A stretch of 64,000 nucleotides of DNA. Source: Sphingomonas insulae (GTDB taxonomy: Bacteria > Pseudomonadota > Alphaproteobacteria > Sphingomonadales > Sphingomonadaceae). The position numbers were made by a program, and so were the translations under genes. Below, piece after piece: positions 1 to 9,421 of the stretch (the first letter of the stretch is position 1; every line of letters starts with the position of its first letter). The stretch covers positions 21,290 to 85,289 of the forward strand of contig NZ_CP048419.1 in assembly GCF_010450875.1 (NCBI RefSeq), written 5' to 3'. The notes beneath the pieces were generated by a model. It saw only the letters and a program-made list of their open reading frames with translations, ran no database searches and was not told where the DNA came from.

Positions 1-2633
1 TCAACGTCTGCCTTAGTGCCGCAACCGATCAGATAAGCGTGCCCGATCTGATGATCTCGGTCCAGGAGATACTCGATGCGATCGTTGAGCACGTCGAGCA
101 GGCGGACGAGATCGATCCCGGTGTCCTCGCTGGCGTCGGCGAGCCGATCCGGTCGTGGCATTAGCTCACGGAAGTCGAAGCGACGACGGAGCGCTGTATC
201 GAGCAGGGCGATCGAGCGATCGGCCGTGTTCATGGTGCCGACGATATGGAGGTTTGCGGGCAGCCCGAACTCCGTTTTGGAATAAGGCAAAATTACTTTA
301 CGCTCCTCCCGCCCACCGAGACGCTTGTCGGCTTCAATCAGGGTGATGAGCTCACCAAACACACGAGAAATGTTGGCGCGATTAATTTCGTCGATTACCA
401 ACACGAATGGCTGTTCGCCCTCGTCGGCAGCCACGCTGGCTTGCCCGGCTCCTGCATATTGCTCGAGCGCCGCTAGGTTCAGGTCCGCACGAGCGAGCTC
501 GTAGAGAGACCCCATCGAGAAGCCGCGTGGATAGATCTCCTCCACGGGTACCCCTTCGCGGTCCTGCCATAGCCAGCGTACTTTCCGACGGTTGGCATAC
601 TCGTCGGTGTCTCGAGGTTGGTATTCGTAAGGGCCCATGACTTCCGCAATGGCGCGGAAGCGGGAGTTGCCGCGCGAGATGACGAGGATGTCGCCTTCGC
701 GCACACGGTTACGAAAGGCGTAGGAGTATTTGACATAGCCGCTCTGGTTCGAGATTTCTCTGTCTGGCACATGCTGGGCATATTTCTCGCGAGCTGCCTT
801 CAGGATCGCGTCGCGTTCAGCGAACTCCGGTCTCGACAGGTCGATCTGGTTTCCCCACCCTAAGAGTACGTAGCCACCAGCGAGGGACTCCTCGAGGAGA
901 TAATCCTCCTCAGGGTTGGCTGCTTCACCGATCGACATCTTGAAAATGCGTCGGTCCGTGAGGGACAGTGGTGCTGCGTCGCTCCGAACCACCGACATCG
1001 CACGCTTCGCGATGCGCAGGAGCAGACCAGGCTCGGATTGCAAACTGAAGCCGGCTTGTGCCGCGTCTCCATCTCCAAGCCCTTGATGCGGTCGCAATCC
1101 CTCCACGAACTCCTCGTAGGAGTAACTTTCGTGGAAGGTCACAAAGGCAATCCGACCGAGCGCCGATAGCTCCCGATAACGCTGCATCAACGCCGGCCGG
1201 AGATCGTCGTCAGTTAGAATGGGCGCATTGGCGGCAAGCCGATCGCACAGCCGTACAGCTTCTCCAGCGCTCGCGTAGGTCTTTCCAGTCCCGGGTGGGC
1301 CGAACAGGATCAGGTTAGTCGGAGTTTCGCCACCCGGAGCCTCACCGGCTTCGGCGTCCCGGTCCTGAGTCGCGGTGCTGCCACCCACAATCTCATAGCC
1401 AAGGGCCGCAAGGACCTGACGAGCTTGGGTGCCTCCATATTGCCCCCGCTCGCCATGCATGTGTTCGTAGGCCGCGTTGGCAATGGCTTTCGACGGGTAG
1501 CGCACACCAGCTCGCACCGCGCGGTAACGTATGCCACTCAGGCCCCGGTTATATTTTTTCGCGAATGCCTCATCACCGAGCGTGTCGCATTCGTCCATGA
1601 CCGCTTCAACGGCAGATCGATCGATAGCCGGGCCCACACCCTCTCCTTCAAGTTTGTTTTTGCATGTGACCCAGATGAAGCCCTGGACATCCCAGAGATC
1701 GCGTGGGTGCCAGTCCCACTCGCCATCCATGACTGTGAAGATGGTTCTCACCAGGTCAAGGACGCCTTCATATTCCGCAGCCGTCAGGACGTTGTTCTCG
1801 AATGGTGAGCGTCCCAGCAGGGCTATGCCGAGGTTGTGGAACCTTTGGTATATGACCGAGATCGCAGCTTCAGGCCGGGCCAACGCCTGTACGACCGTTG
1901 CAAAGATACGGGACTCGCCGAAGGGTTGGCTATCTTCCGAGCCCTCCAAGAGTAGCGGCCACGCCACCTTCAGAAAGGTCTCAGCGGCCGCTGAGGGGGG
2001 ATCATTCGAACGGGCTAGGACTCCGATTGCGGCCTCGAACACACCAGGGTGAGCTGCGCGTATCCCTTTCAAGCGAGTGGTGGTCTTGTAGTAGCCCAGC
2101 AGGTTTGTGTCGGTACTCAGCCCATCAAGGATAGCGGCGCCTAGCGCTATATCGTCGATCGCTGGATCCCGATGAAGCAGTTCGCTGACGCGAGCGACCA
2201 ATGCCCGCTTATAATCATCTTCCTCCTGATGATACCGGCTCACTCCGGTGAAGCCCCCACCCGCCTCGAAATCCGGGAAAAGACGAAGGAAGTTCTGCTT
2301 TAGTTTCTCAAGAGCATCTCTGTTGACTGCGGTATGCTCGGTCGGTGCCGTAGCGAAGCGGGCATAGTAGGTGAGCGATGCCCGGTAGCTCGCGAGGTTC
2401 GCATAAAGGTCGCCACTGATAGGGAATTTGGCCGGGTTTGGCTTCCCGTCGCGCTTATCAACGCTTGTATAGCCAAGTTCCTGGCGCAGCCCCGCAAAAC
2501 CATCTGCCTCATAGAGCGCGTCTAGATCACCATAGGCCTGATCCAGCCGCCTGGCCTGCGCCAGCTGCGTGTTGACGGTATTGCGCGAATAGCTCTGTCT
2601 CTCGAGCCATGCCCGAAAATCTCCTTCCCTCAC
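1..2633 (-). CDS. mcrB: McrB-like AAA+ GTPase, truncated by left edge
   Basis: Motor subunit of an McrBC-type modification-dependent restriction system. The frame is open from a GTG at 2633 to the window edge (877 codons seen, no stop). Visible motifs are Walker A GPPGTGKT (about residues 445-452), the McrB-type Walker B VLVIDEINRANISRVFGEL (about 745) and TMNTADRSIALLDTALRRRF (about 800), which is characteristic of McrB GTPase domains. The ~430 residues before Walker A are a long N-terminal region I cannot assign; in McrB proteins this part reads the modified DNA. The start lies 10 bp after the stop of the type III restriction gene, with GAGGGG/GTAGG as ribosome site, so it is the fourth gene of the operon. 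An McrC nuclease would be expected beyond the left edge but is not visible. Confidence 0.88.
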   Translation of the reverse strand, partial: MREGDFRAWLERQSYSRNTVNTQLAQARRLDQAYGDLDALYEADGFAGLRQELGYTSVDKRDGKPNPAKFPISGDLYANLASYRASLTYYARFATAPTEHTAVNRDALEKLKQNFLRLFPDFEAGGGFTGVSRYHQEEDDYKRALVARVSELLHRDPAIDDIALGAAILDGLSTDTNLLGYYKTTTRLKGIRAAHPGVFEAAIGVLARSNDPPSAAAETFLKVAWPLLLEGSEDSQPFGESRIFATVVQALARPEAAISVIYQRFHNLGIALLGRSPFENNVLTAAEYEGVLDLVRTIFTVMDGEWDWHPRDLWDVQGFIWVTCKNKLEGEGVGPAIDRSAVEAVMDECDTLGDEAFAKKYNRGLSGIRYRAVRAGVRYPSKAIANAAYEHMHGERGQYGGTQARQVLAALGYEIVGGSTATQDRDAEAGEAPGGETPTNLILFGPPGTGKTYASAGEAVRLCDRLAANAPILTDDDLRPALMQRYRELSALGRIAFVTFHESYSYEEFVEGLRPHQGLGDGDAAQAGFSLQSEPGLLLRIAKRAMSVVRSDAAPLSLTDRRIFKMSIGEAANPEEDYLLEESLAGGYVLLGWGNQIDLSRPEFAERDAILKAAREKYAQHVPDREISNQSGYVKYSYAFRNRVREGDILVISRGNSRFRAIAEVMGPYEYQPRDTDEYANRRKVRWLWQDREGVPVEEIYPRGFSMGSLYELARADLNLAALEQYAGAGQASVAADEGEQPFVLVIDEINRANISRVFGELITLIEADKRLGGREERKVILPYSKTEFGLPANLHIVGTMNTADRSIALLDTALRRRFDFRELMPRPDRLADASEDTGIDLVRLLDVLNDRIEYLLDRDHQIGHAYLIGCGTKADV

Positions 2634-2643
2634 GTCCTACCCC

Positions 2644-5577
2644 TCAAAAAGCGAACTTGGACTGACCCTTGTTCTCCATGGGGCGCAGCTTCGCGAAAGC
2701 GAGCAGGTCGGACATCGATCCGCCCTTGTCGCGCCAACCATAAAAAGTGTCCTCGCCAAGCAACACGTAGTGCCATTCCGCGTCGCTGCGCTCCTCGGGG
2801 GCCAGGGCGTTGATACGGTCACACCACGCGACCGCGGCCTTACGCTTCCGGAGCACGTTGGGGCTGGTGAGCTGCCCCTGTGCCTTGGTTTCCACCAGGT
2901 AGATCGTGCCTCCCGCCCTTACGAAGAAGTCGGGCGAATAGAAGGCCGGCAGGCCGTCTTCCTTGACGTAGCGCAGGCGCGCGAACGTGTGCTTCTGCTC
3001 GTTGATTTTGCAGAAGGCGTCAACGCTGCCGTCCCGTTCGCACGTTTCCATGAAGGTTTGCTCGAGCCCGCCATTCCGGGAAGGATATGGAAGGCGCAGG
3101 TAGATAGCCTTCTCCACCGCAAGGGACGATCCTTCTCGCATGGCAAGTTTGGGCACCTCGGACAGCCGGCGGTGCGCGACTTCGGCACCCGCAACGACGA
3201 TGCTCTCTTCGGCTTCGAGGATCGCGCGCGCCCAGACCTTGATGATGTGCTCGGTCACGGGATCGAGCAGCAGCACACGCCAGTTCTCGTCGACCAGCGG
3301 CTCGAAATCGCGCCGGAAGAGATGCTGACGGATGAAGCCGTCGATCCCTTCCGCGAGCTCTGCCCGATTGATCTGGATGTAGGGGAATTTGCTCGCGTTG
3401 GCGAAGGCCTTGGAGCTGCCGGTCGCCTCGGTCAGCGTGACCGCTTCCGTGATCCGCCGTGTTATCCTGGCGAGATAATCGTTGTAGCCGGTGGCGGTCA
3501 TCACGCCGCCATGCACGCGATAGTCGCCAAAGCGGGTCTTCGCCTGCACGTCCTCGGAATGGAATTTCTCGCCATGCCCGAGCTGGTTTTTGAGCTGATC
3601 TAGGGAGAACGATCCGAAGGGCTCCAGCTCGGTGGGATCGATCTGGGTGTCCTCCAACTCTTCAACCTGCTCGCGCAGGATGAAGGGGATGGCGAAATCA
3701 TATTCCTCGAAACCGGGACGCAGGCCGACCGAGATCAAATCGCCAGTGGAGCTGGTGTTTTCGTCGTCTTCGTCGTCCACCTCGGCCGCGAGGCCTTCTT
3801 GGATCAGCTCGTCGTAGAAGCTCTGGAACGCCGGATGTTCGACGATCGACAGGATGTCGATCATGCTGTTCGGCGTTTTCCCCGTCCGGATAAGGTGGCG
3901 GTTCTCCCGCTTCACATCGTCATATTCGTTTCCGCGCCACATGAGGCGAAGACCGCGGCCGATGGTCTGTTCGAGGAGGATGCCGGCGCCCGACGCGCGG
4001 AGTGGTACAATGACGCAGATGTTGTTTACGTCGAAGCCCTCGCGGAGCATCAGTACGCTCACGATCACGCGGGGCGACCTATGCCGATCGACGTCGAAAA
4101 GACGTTCGCGCAGGACCTTCCATTCGTCGGGCTTCAGCTCGCCCTTCCGATTGGAATCCACCCGTAGCACTTCATCGTCTGCAAGACCCTCGAGCTGCAT
4201 GAACTCGGCCACAAGAGGCGTGACGGTGGTGTCCTCGCAGACCACCAGCATCTTGGGATGCTTGGCCGGGTCAAGACCAGCGAAATCGGCTTCCAGCTTG
4301 CGCAGCTTGGTCAGGCCGGCGCGCAGCATGATGCGCTGCCCCTCGGAGAGCATCGGATTGCCGTGCTCGTCGCGATCCGCCTTGAAGTCCAGCTCCTCAT
4401 CGCTGAGCGCGCCGATCTCCGACCGCTTGTCCAGCACCAGCGACTTGACCAGACCGGCCTTCATGGCCGTCTTGAGATCGAAATCGACGACGATGTGCGG
4501 AAAATAGGACTTCCGCGAGTTCCTGCCGGTGCCCACCTCATTGTAGGGGGTGGCCGAGAAATCGACCTGAACAAACCGGCTTCTTTTCGGCTCGGCGATG
4601 AGGTTGAGGCTCTTCTGCCACTCGACCTCCGTCACCTCGCCTTCGCGTTTGAAATCATGGATGTGGTGCGCCTCGTCATTGAAGACCATCAGCGCGGGCA
4701 GGTCCTTCAGATACGAAAGGATGCCGCCGCGTTCATAGCGACGGTTGATGACGCTAAGATCGTTGCTGGTCGTTGTTCCGGGTGACAACGGCAACACGCC
4801 TTGGGCGACCTGTTTCGGATCTAGCGTCTGCCCGGGCGCATCCACGTCCTCATCTTCCAGCGGTTCACCTTCTTCCGACAAAACATGCCAGTTGGAGATG
4901 GCGATAATGCCACCGGCGGTGATCTTCCTCCCGATGTCCTCTTTTGGACAGACAGCGCCTTGAGCAAACCGGAACACCTCTTCCCGGTAAGCATCGGGAA
5001 TGAAAAGCTCTTGGAAAGTGGCAAGGTCCGAGTTGGTAAAGTCACGCTTGCCCTGACGTTCCTTTCCCATAAAGGCGTCGAGCAGACGATCGTAGACGAT
5101 AAGACCAGGGGCAACGACTAGGAAGTTCTTGGTGAAGCGTCCACTATCTGGAGACCGGTTGGCGTTGAGAATCTGCCACACCATCAGGGCTTGAAGCACC
5201 CACGTCTTGCCTGTGCCTGTCGCCATTTTCAGGCAGTACTTGGGATACGCATTCTTAGGAGCGCGGATGATGTCGGCGTCCCGCGCGCTTGCCAGCATCA
5301 CCTCCGGGGCCGCAACCTGATAGAGGTCCTGCAGCGTGTTAATGCCGAGAACCTCATGCGCGTAGATGACATTCAGAAGCGCTTGCCGCTGACCGGGGTG
5401 GAAGTTGAACGAACGTGCGTCCTGGAAATCGGCTTGGAACCACCACTTAAGCAGTTCGGCGGTTGTCTCAGACACCTGATCCAGGATCGGCGCCTCACCT
5501 CTCTCCAGCCCAATGCAAGCCGCGTCCGCCTCTGCCGTAAGCCCTTTTGCAAGGGCGAGATCGTTAATGCTCGTCAT
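2644..5577 (-). CDS. res: Type III restriction enzyme, Res (helicase-nuclease) subunit
   Basis: ATP-dependent translocase and endonuclease partner of the adjacent methyltransferase; cleaves DNA when the type III complex meets unmodified sites. 977 aa from ATG at 5577. Walker A ATGTGKT is at residues 119-125, followed by a DEAH-type motif NDEAHH near 300 and helicase motifs including the RASGAGILLEQTIGRGLR segment (motif VI). Near the C-terminus SPDFFV...YLVETKA fits a PD-(D/E)XK nuclease. Length is normal for Res. The start codon shares one base with the mod stop (TAATG), so I place the start here, not at the in-frame codon 60 bp upstream. All core motifs look intact. Confidence 0.9.
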   Translation of the reverse strand: MTSINDLALAKGLTAEADAACIGLERGEAPILDQVSETTAELLKWWFQADFQDARSFNFHPGQRQALLNVIYAHEVLGINTLQDLYQVAAPEVMLASARDADIIRAPKNAYPKYCLKMATGTGKTWVLQALMVWQILNANRSPDSGRFTKNFLVVAPGLIVYDRLLDAFMGKERQGKRDFTNSDLATFQELFIPDAYREEVFRFAQGAVCPKEDIGRKITAGGIIAISNWHVLSEEGEPLEDEDVDAPGQTLDPKQVAQGVLPLSPGTTTSNDLSVINRRYERGGILSYLKDLPALMVFNDEAHHIHDFKREGEVTEVEWQKSLNLIAEPKRSRFVQVDFSATPYNEVGTGRNSRKSYFPHIVVDFDLKTAMKAGLVKSLVLDKRSEIGALSDEELDFKADRDEHGNPMLSEGQRIMLRAGLTKLRKLEADFAGLDPAKHPKMLVVCEDTTVTPLVAEFMQLEGLADDEVLRVDSNRKGELKPDEWKVLRERLFDVDRHRSPRVIVSVLMLREGFDVNNICVIVPLRASGAGILLEQTIGRGLRLMWRGNEYDDVKRENRHLIRTGKTPNSMIDILSIVEHPAFQSFYDELIQEGLAAEVDDEDDENTSSTGDLISVGLRPGFEEYDFAIPFILREQVEELEDTQIDPTELEPFGSFSLDQLKNQLGHGEKFHSEDVQAKTRFGDYRVHGGVMTATGYNDYLARITRRITEAVTLTEATGSSKAFANASKFPYIQINRAELAEGIDGFIRQHLFRRDFEPLVDENWRVLLLDPVTEHIIKVWARAILEAEESIVVAGAEVAHRRLSEVPKLAMREGSSLAVEKAIYLRLPYPSRNGGLEQTFMETCERDGSVDAFCKINEQKHTFARLRYVKEDGLPAFYSPDFFVRAGGTIYLVETKAQGQLTSPNVLRKRKAAVAWCDRINALAPEERSDAEWHYVLLGEDTFYGWRDKGGSMSDLLAFAKLRPMENKGQSKFAF

Positions 5578-7616
5578 TACGCGACCTCGACCACGGCTTC
5601 GGCCTCGAAGCCAAATACGTCCACGACGCGCACGCACACCCGGCGAGGCCCCTCCTTCTTGGGGAGCCCTGATAGCCGTGCCGTTGTCATGACACGGTAC
5701 GGGTCATCATCGTTCTCTGTGTTTCCGCGATAGTCCTGCCATACCGACCGGAACACCTCACCATCATAATCAGGATCGACACTCCAATATTCGATCAAAG
5801 CCATCGGATCAGTGCCTATCACTGTTTGTAGCTTCTCACGATTTGCATCATCTAGGCTAAGAGCCTCTGGGGACAGCAAGACGTAATTAGCTATTTCAAG
5901 GCTAAGCGACTCCTCGGTGCCGTCCGCAGACCTGCTGACCTGGCCCATCTTAAGATACTGCAACGACGAAAACCGGACCTCATCCGCTTTCAACTTCTGA
6001 CCTTTTTTCTTCAGGCGATCGAGGAGGTCCGGTGGTATGACCAGGACCTCGAGACGATCACTCTGGCCAAGGGCTTGGATATCGTGGCCGATCGTAGGCG
6101 AAAAGTTCCAGCCGAGGACAATGACCTTGTCCCAACCGCCCATCAGGTTGTCCCTGATCTCTATGGCGCGGCGTAGGGTAGTAAGCCCGGTCATCTTATT
6201 CGGGCTGTCAGCCAAGACCAATGTCTTGCCGCCGTGCAGACGGCCCATGTTCTTGTTCGGGTTCTCTTCGACCGGCAGGGGCAACGCGCCAAAAAGGCCC
6301 AGTACGATTTCCGCGAGATCGCCAATGCGGAAACGGGTACCTAGCGTCGAGCGCATCTGCTCAACCTGATAGTCGCCGATATGCTGGTACAGAAACGGCT
6401 TAGCGTCCTGATCAATCATGCGCTTGCGTGCGATCATGCAGGCAGGCTTCCCCAAGTCTGAAACGATCCACCTGCGCCCCAGCTTCTCCGCCACAGATGC
6501 GGTCGTTCCCGATCCGGCGAAGAGGTCAAGCACCAGAGAGTCCGGATTGGTCGACGCGCTGATTATGCGCTCAAGAAGCTTCTCAGGCTTCTGGGTTCCA
6601 TAACCCACCTTTTCAGACGACCAGCCCCGGATCATGCTGATGTCGTCCCACCATGTACCGACCTGAACGCCCTTTGACTGGTCGAGATACTTCTTCTGCA
6701 TGGGCACCGTGCCGGGCCTGGTCTGGATAACCAGCCCGTCCTCGATGAGCTTGCTCATGCGCTCCTTCGAATACCGCCACGGACGCGTTACACCCATCAC
6801 CTCATAGACGGGGTTCCCTTTAGCTGCTCCACCTGGACCGAGCATGTTCTCCAGCTTGTACTGACGGCCGTCGGGATCGCGATATTTGTAGAATCCCTCC
6901 ACGTAGCTATCAGACAGTGGAACGTACAAAGGGTTCCAAATACGATCGGATGTCTTGGAGTAGAAGAGAATGACGTCGTGAACGCGCCCGAAATGCTTAC
7001 TGCCTTGGGCCGAGTCACCCTTGGCATCAGATCTCTTCCAGCAGATCTCATTCACAAAATTATCGGACCCAAAGATAGCGTCAGCCACGACCCTGACGTA
7101 ATCTGCCACGTGCCAATCAAGGTGAATGTAGATCGATCCCCGGTCTGAAAGAAGCTCTCGCATCAGAGCAAGCCGTGGGACGATGTTCGATAGATACGAA
7201 GCAGTGCCGTCCGACCACGTGTCGGCATAGGCGTACTGCTCGATTGTCGTCGGCTTCTGCTCGATCTCGCCGAATGGCAACTGAAGCTTGGTGCGATAAT
7301 CTGCCTTGCTGTCGAAAGGTGGATCTATGTAGATCAGGTCCGCCATCCCACGAAGCGAGCCCCCTTGCTCGCCGCCGGCAAGAAGCGCAGCCATTGCGAG
7401 AAGATTATCGCCATAGATCAGACGGTTCGTAGGGACGGCATCAGCCCGGTCGCCGCCACGGAATAAGTCGCGCCAGTTGCTGTCCTTTGAAGGGATTACT
7501 AACTCGCGTGTTTGGAGGCCGATACGGTAATTGCCTTCTGCGCGTTCCATCACGCGCTCGGCTTCACGTCGACCGTCGGCAAGGATTGCGGGAAGTTGTT
7601 CAAGCAAGCTCTTCAT
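5577..7616 (-). CDS. mod: Type III DNA methyltransferase, Mod subunit
   Basis: Site-specific adenine methyltransferase that marks host DNA and supplies sequence recognition to Res. 679 aa. Motif IV DPPF (residues 98-101, in LIYIDPPFDS) precedes the SAM-binding motif DLFAGSG (364-370), the order of beta-class enzymes typical of type III Mod; TQKPEKLLERII (about 341) is the usual segment before motif I. The region between them is the likely target-recognition domain. ATG at 7616 follows directly on the TAG stop of the recombinase gene (TAG then ATG, no gap), and the stop overlaps the res start, so recombinase, mod and res are probably translated in a coupled way. The recognition sequence cannot be read from the gene. 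Confidence 0.9.
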   Translation of the reverse strand: MKSLLEQLPAILADGRREAERVMERAEGNYRIGLQTRELVIPSKDSNWRDLFRGGDRADAVPTNRLIYGDNLLAMAALLAGGEQGGSLRGMADLIYIDPPFDSKADYRTKLQLPFGEIEQKPTTIEQYAYADTWSDGTASYLSNIVPRLALMRELLSDRGSIYIHLDWHVADYVRVVADAIFGSDNFVNEICWKRSDAKGDSAQGSKHFGRVHDVILFYSKTSDRIWNPLYVPLSDSYVEGFYKYRDPDGRQYKLENMLGPGGAAKGNPVYEVMGVTRPWRYSKERMSKLIEDGLVIQTRPGTVPMQKKYLDQSKGVQVGTWWDDISMIRGWSSEKVGYGTQKPEKLLERIISASTNPDSLVLDLFAGSGTTASVAEKLGRRWIVSDLGKPACMIARKRMIDQDAKPFLYQHIGDYQVEQMRSTLGTRFRIGDLAEIVLGLFGALPLPVEENPNKNMGRLHGGKTLVLADSPNKMTGLTTLRRAIEIRDNLMGGWDKVIVLGWNFSPTIGHDIQALGQSDRLEVLVIPPDLLDRLKKKGQKLKADEVRFSSLQYLKMGQVSRSADGTEESLSLEIANYVLLSPEALSLDDANREKLQTVIGTDPMALIEYWSVDPDYDGEVFRSVWQDYRGNTENDDDPYRVMTTARLSGLPKKEGPRRVCVRVVDVFGFEAEAVVEVA

Positions 7617-8204
7617 CTATTCTGTGATCCCGCTTTCTGCGCTGATGGTCTCCTGAACCGGAGCCGGTAGATGTCTATAAAGGGTGGCAACGGAGACGCC
7701 GATGGTGAGGGCAACCTCGCGAGCTGGTGTGCCAGACGCAAGCAGCTTGCGAGCTGCATCGATCCGGCGTGGGGTCATCACTGTCTTACGACCCCCTATC
7801 CTGCCCCCTCGCTTCGCGACGATCAGGGCAGCGGTGGTCCTCTCGCGGATCAGGTCGCGTTCCATCTCCGCCATAGCGGCCATGATGTGGAACACGAGCT
7901 TGCCTGCCGTTCCAGCAGTATCGATACCGTCGGTGAGGGAACGCAGGCCGATCTTTCGCTCGGACAGCTCGGCAGCAAGGTCGACCAGGCCCTTCATGGT
8001 CCGGCCGAGCCGGTCGAGTTTCCACACGACCAAGACGTCTCCCGCCCGCGCGTGCGAAAGCGCATCGGCTAAGCCAGCGCGATCCGCCTTGGCGCCGCTG
8101 GCCTTGTCGGAGAACACCTTCTCGCAGCCGGCATCATCGAGTGCCGCGAACTGAGGTGCGAGATCCTGCTCCGGGGTGGACACCCGGGCATAGCCGATCA
8201 GCAT
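7617..8204 (-). CDS. Small serine recombinase (resolvase/invertase family)
   Basis: Site-specific recombinase of the Pin/Hin/TnpR type. 195 aa. The N-terminus MLIGYARVST carries the catalytic Ser at residue 9; WKLDRLGR (about 62-69) and MERDLIRERT (about 113) are family motifs, and a C-terminal helix-turn-helix (about 145-180, ending SVATLYRHL) should bind a crossover site. It is the first gene of the restriction operon and has no gap before mod. It may resolve plasmid multimers, or invert or excise a segment; no inverted pair of crossover sites around a gene was found, so the role is open. It is the only recombinase seen in the window. Confidence 0.9.
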   Translation of the reverse strand: MLIGYARVSTPEQDLAPQFAALDDAGCEKVFSDKASGAKADRAGLADALSHARAGDVLVVWKLDRLGRTMKGLVDLAAELSERKIGLRSLTDGIDTAGTAGKLVFHIMAAMAEMERDLIRERTTAALIVAKRGGRIGGRKTVMTPRRIDAARKLLASGTPAREVALTIGVSVATLYRHLPAPVQETISAESGITE

Positions 8205-8366
8205 GGATCATTCTCAAAACTCATCTGCAATGCCTAGCACGGAGGTTCTGTTTCGCGAAAGTGTTTTGAGAGAGGCTGATCGGCTGCTACACGTTCTCAC
8301 ATGAAGGCGCTTCAAAAAGGATCGTTTGCGAGACGGGGTCGTGCGATCGCTGCCACTCCTAACGCG
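8205..8366 (-). promoter_or_regulatory. Promoter and candidate recombinase-binding region
   Basis: Non-coding stretch upstream of the recombinase operon. It contains an inverted repeat TCTCAAAAC (8212-8220) / GTTTTGAGA (8263-8271), perfect 9-bp arms 42 bp apart, directly before the recombinase start. Resolvases usually bind inverted-repeat sites beside their own gene and repress it there, so this is the best candidate for a res-like site plus promoter. I do not see a strong sigma-70 promoter by eye. Confidence 0.4.
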
Positions 8367-8489
8367 GGTCCGCGAAAGCACGAAAACGGGCGCCAGCTTG
8401 GCGTCCTGCCTGCCTTTCCCGAGAGAGCGAGCGCCACGTTTCGTGCTTTCACGGACCACCGCCGCCCCTCCTTCGTGCTTTCGCGGACC
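8367..8489. repeat. Upstream iterons (three copies) before repA
   Basis: Three copies of an 18-bp iteron, consensus GGTCCGCGAAAGCACGAA: direct at 8367-8384 and inverted at 8440-8457 and 8472-8489. The two inverted copies lie between 33 and 82 bp before the repA start and so probably overlap its promoter. In iteron plasmids inverted iterons at the rep promoter let the initiator repress its own gene; that role is inferred. The rest of the 8205-8521 gap holds no gene. Confidence 0.8.
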
Positions 8490-8521
8490 TCAGCGATCGG
8501 GCTGCCTCCGGAGGTCGCTGC

Positions 8522-9382
8522 ATGACCGGGCGTGATGCAGGGCAAGGCGACCTGTTCGTCCTCGACAGCCCGTTGCTGACGGAAGTTCGCGGCGAGCAGT
8601 CGTTGATGGCCTACCCGTTCTTCGCGCTGACTAAGACAGCGTGGAAGCGATCGCTGATCTACAAGACGGAGTCAGTGTCGATCGAGATCGGGCCCGGTCC
8701 CCGCGGCGTGGCGACCATCTACGACAAGGAAGTGCTGCTCTATATCGCCAGCCTTCTGGTGGCGAAGCTCGATGCCGGGGAGACCGTCGCGCAGGACTTT
8801 TACTTCACCGCCCACGATCTGTTCCGCGTTACCGGCGTCAACGGCTCGGCGCGGTCCTATTCGCGGCTGTCGGATGCCTTGGAAAGACTGCAGGGTACGC
8901 AGATCAAGACCAACATCGAGGCCGGTGGCGAGGGACAGGCAGGCTTTTTCTCCTGGCTGTCGGAAGCCCAGCTTCATTACCAGAAGAATGCTCGGGGCGA
9001 AAAGCGCCTCAAGGGCGTCAAGGTCCGACTGTGCGATTGGCTCTATCGCGCGATCCTGCGCGACCGGCGCGTTCTGGAATATTCTCCGTCCTACTTCCAG
9101 CTCGGACCGGTTGAGCGCAGACTTTACGAAGTTGCGCGATCAACGTGTACGGCCGGGGCAGTTCAAGTGGGGCTGGACGACCTGCGTCTTCAGCTCGGCT
9201 ATCAGAATTCGCTGAAGCACTTCCGACACGTGATGAAGGGCATTTCGGAAGAGAACGCCATTCCGGACTATCACATCGTCATGGGTGATGGTCTTGCTGC
9301 TGAAATGTCGACGACCAAACGGCGAACGACCACAGCCACAACTGTGACGATTACCCCCAAGCCATCCCTGTCGGCTGCTTAA
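8522..9382 (+). CDS. repA: Plasmid replication initiator protein A (RPA family)
   Basis: Initiator that binds the flanking iterons and opens the plasmid origin. 286 aa from ATG 8522, with a strong ribosome site (GGAGG, 8 bases upstream). The sequence SLMAYPFFALTKTAWKRSLIY followed by IYDKEVLLYIASLL and DLFRVTGVNGSARSYSRLSDALERLQGTQIKTNI is characteristic of the RPA family found on alphaproteobacterial, especially sphingomonad, plasmids. The last ~25 residues are a Thr-rich tail of low complexity. Flanked on both sides by iterons, which supports the assignment. Confidence 0.9.
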   Translation: MTGRDAGQGDLFVLDSPLLTEVRGEQSLMAYPFFALTKTAWKRSLIYKTESVSIEIGPGPRGVATIYDKEVLLYIASLLVAKLDAGETVAQDFYFTAHDLFRVTGVNGSARSYSRLSDALERLQGTQIKTNIEAGGEGQAGFFSWLSEAQLHYQKNARGEKRLKGVKVRLCDWLYRAILRDRRVLEYSPSYFQLGPVERRLYEVARSTCTAGAVQVGLDDLRLQLGYQNSLKHFRHVMKGISEENAIPDYHIVMGDGLAAEMSTTKRRTTTATTVTITPKPSLSAA

Positions 9383-9421
9383 CAGGGCGTTCCGAATCGA
9401 TCTGTTCGGTCAGGGCCGTGT

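Noticed and set aside
7617..8204. Tn3-type transposon resolvase implying a transposon
   Set aside because: No tnpA and no 38-bp terminal inverted repeats were seen around it. It is translationally coupled to the restriction genes.
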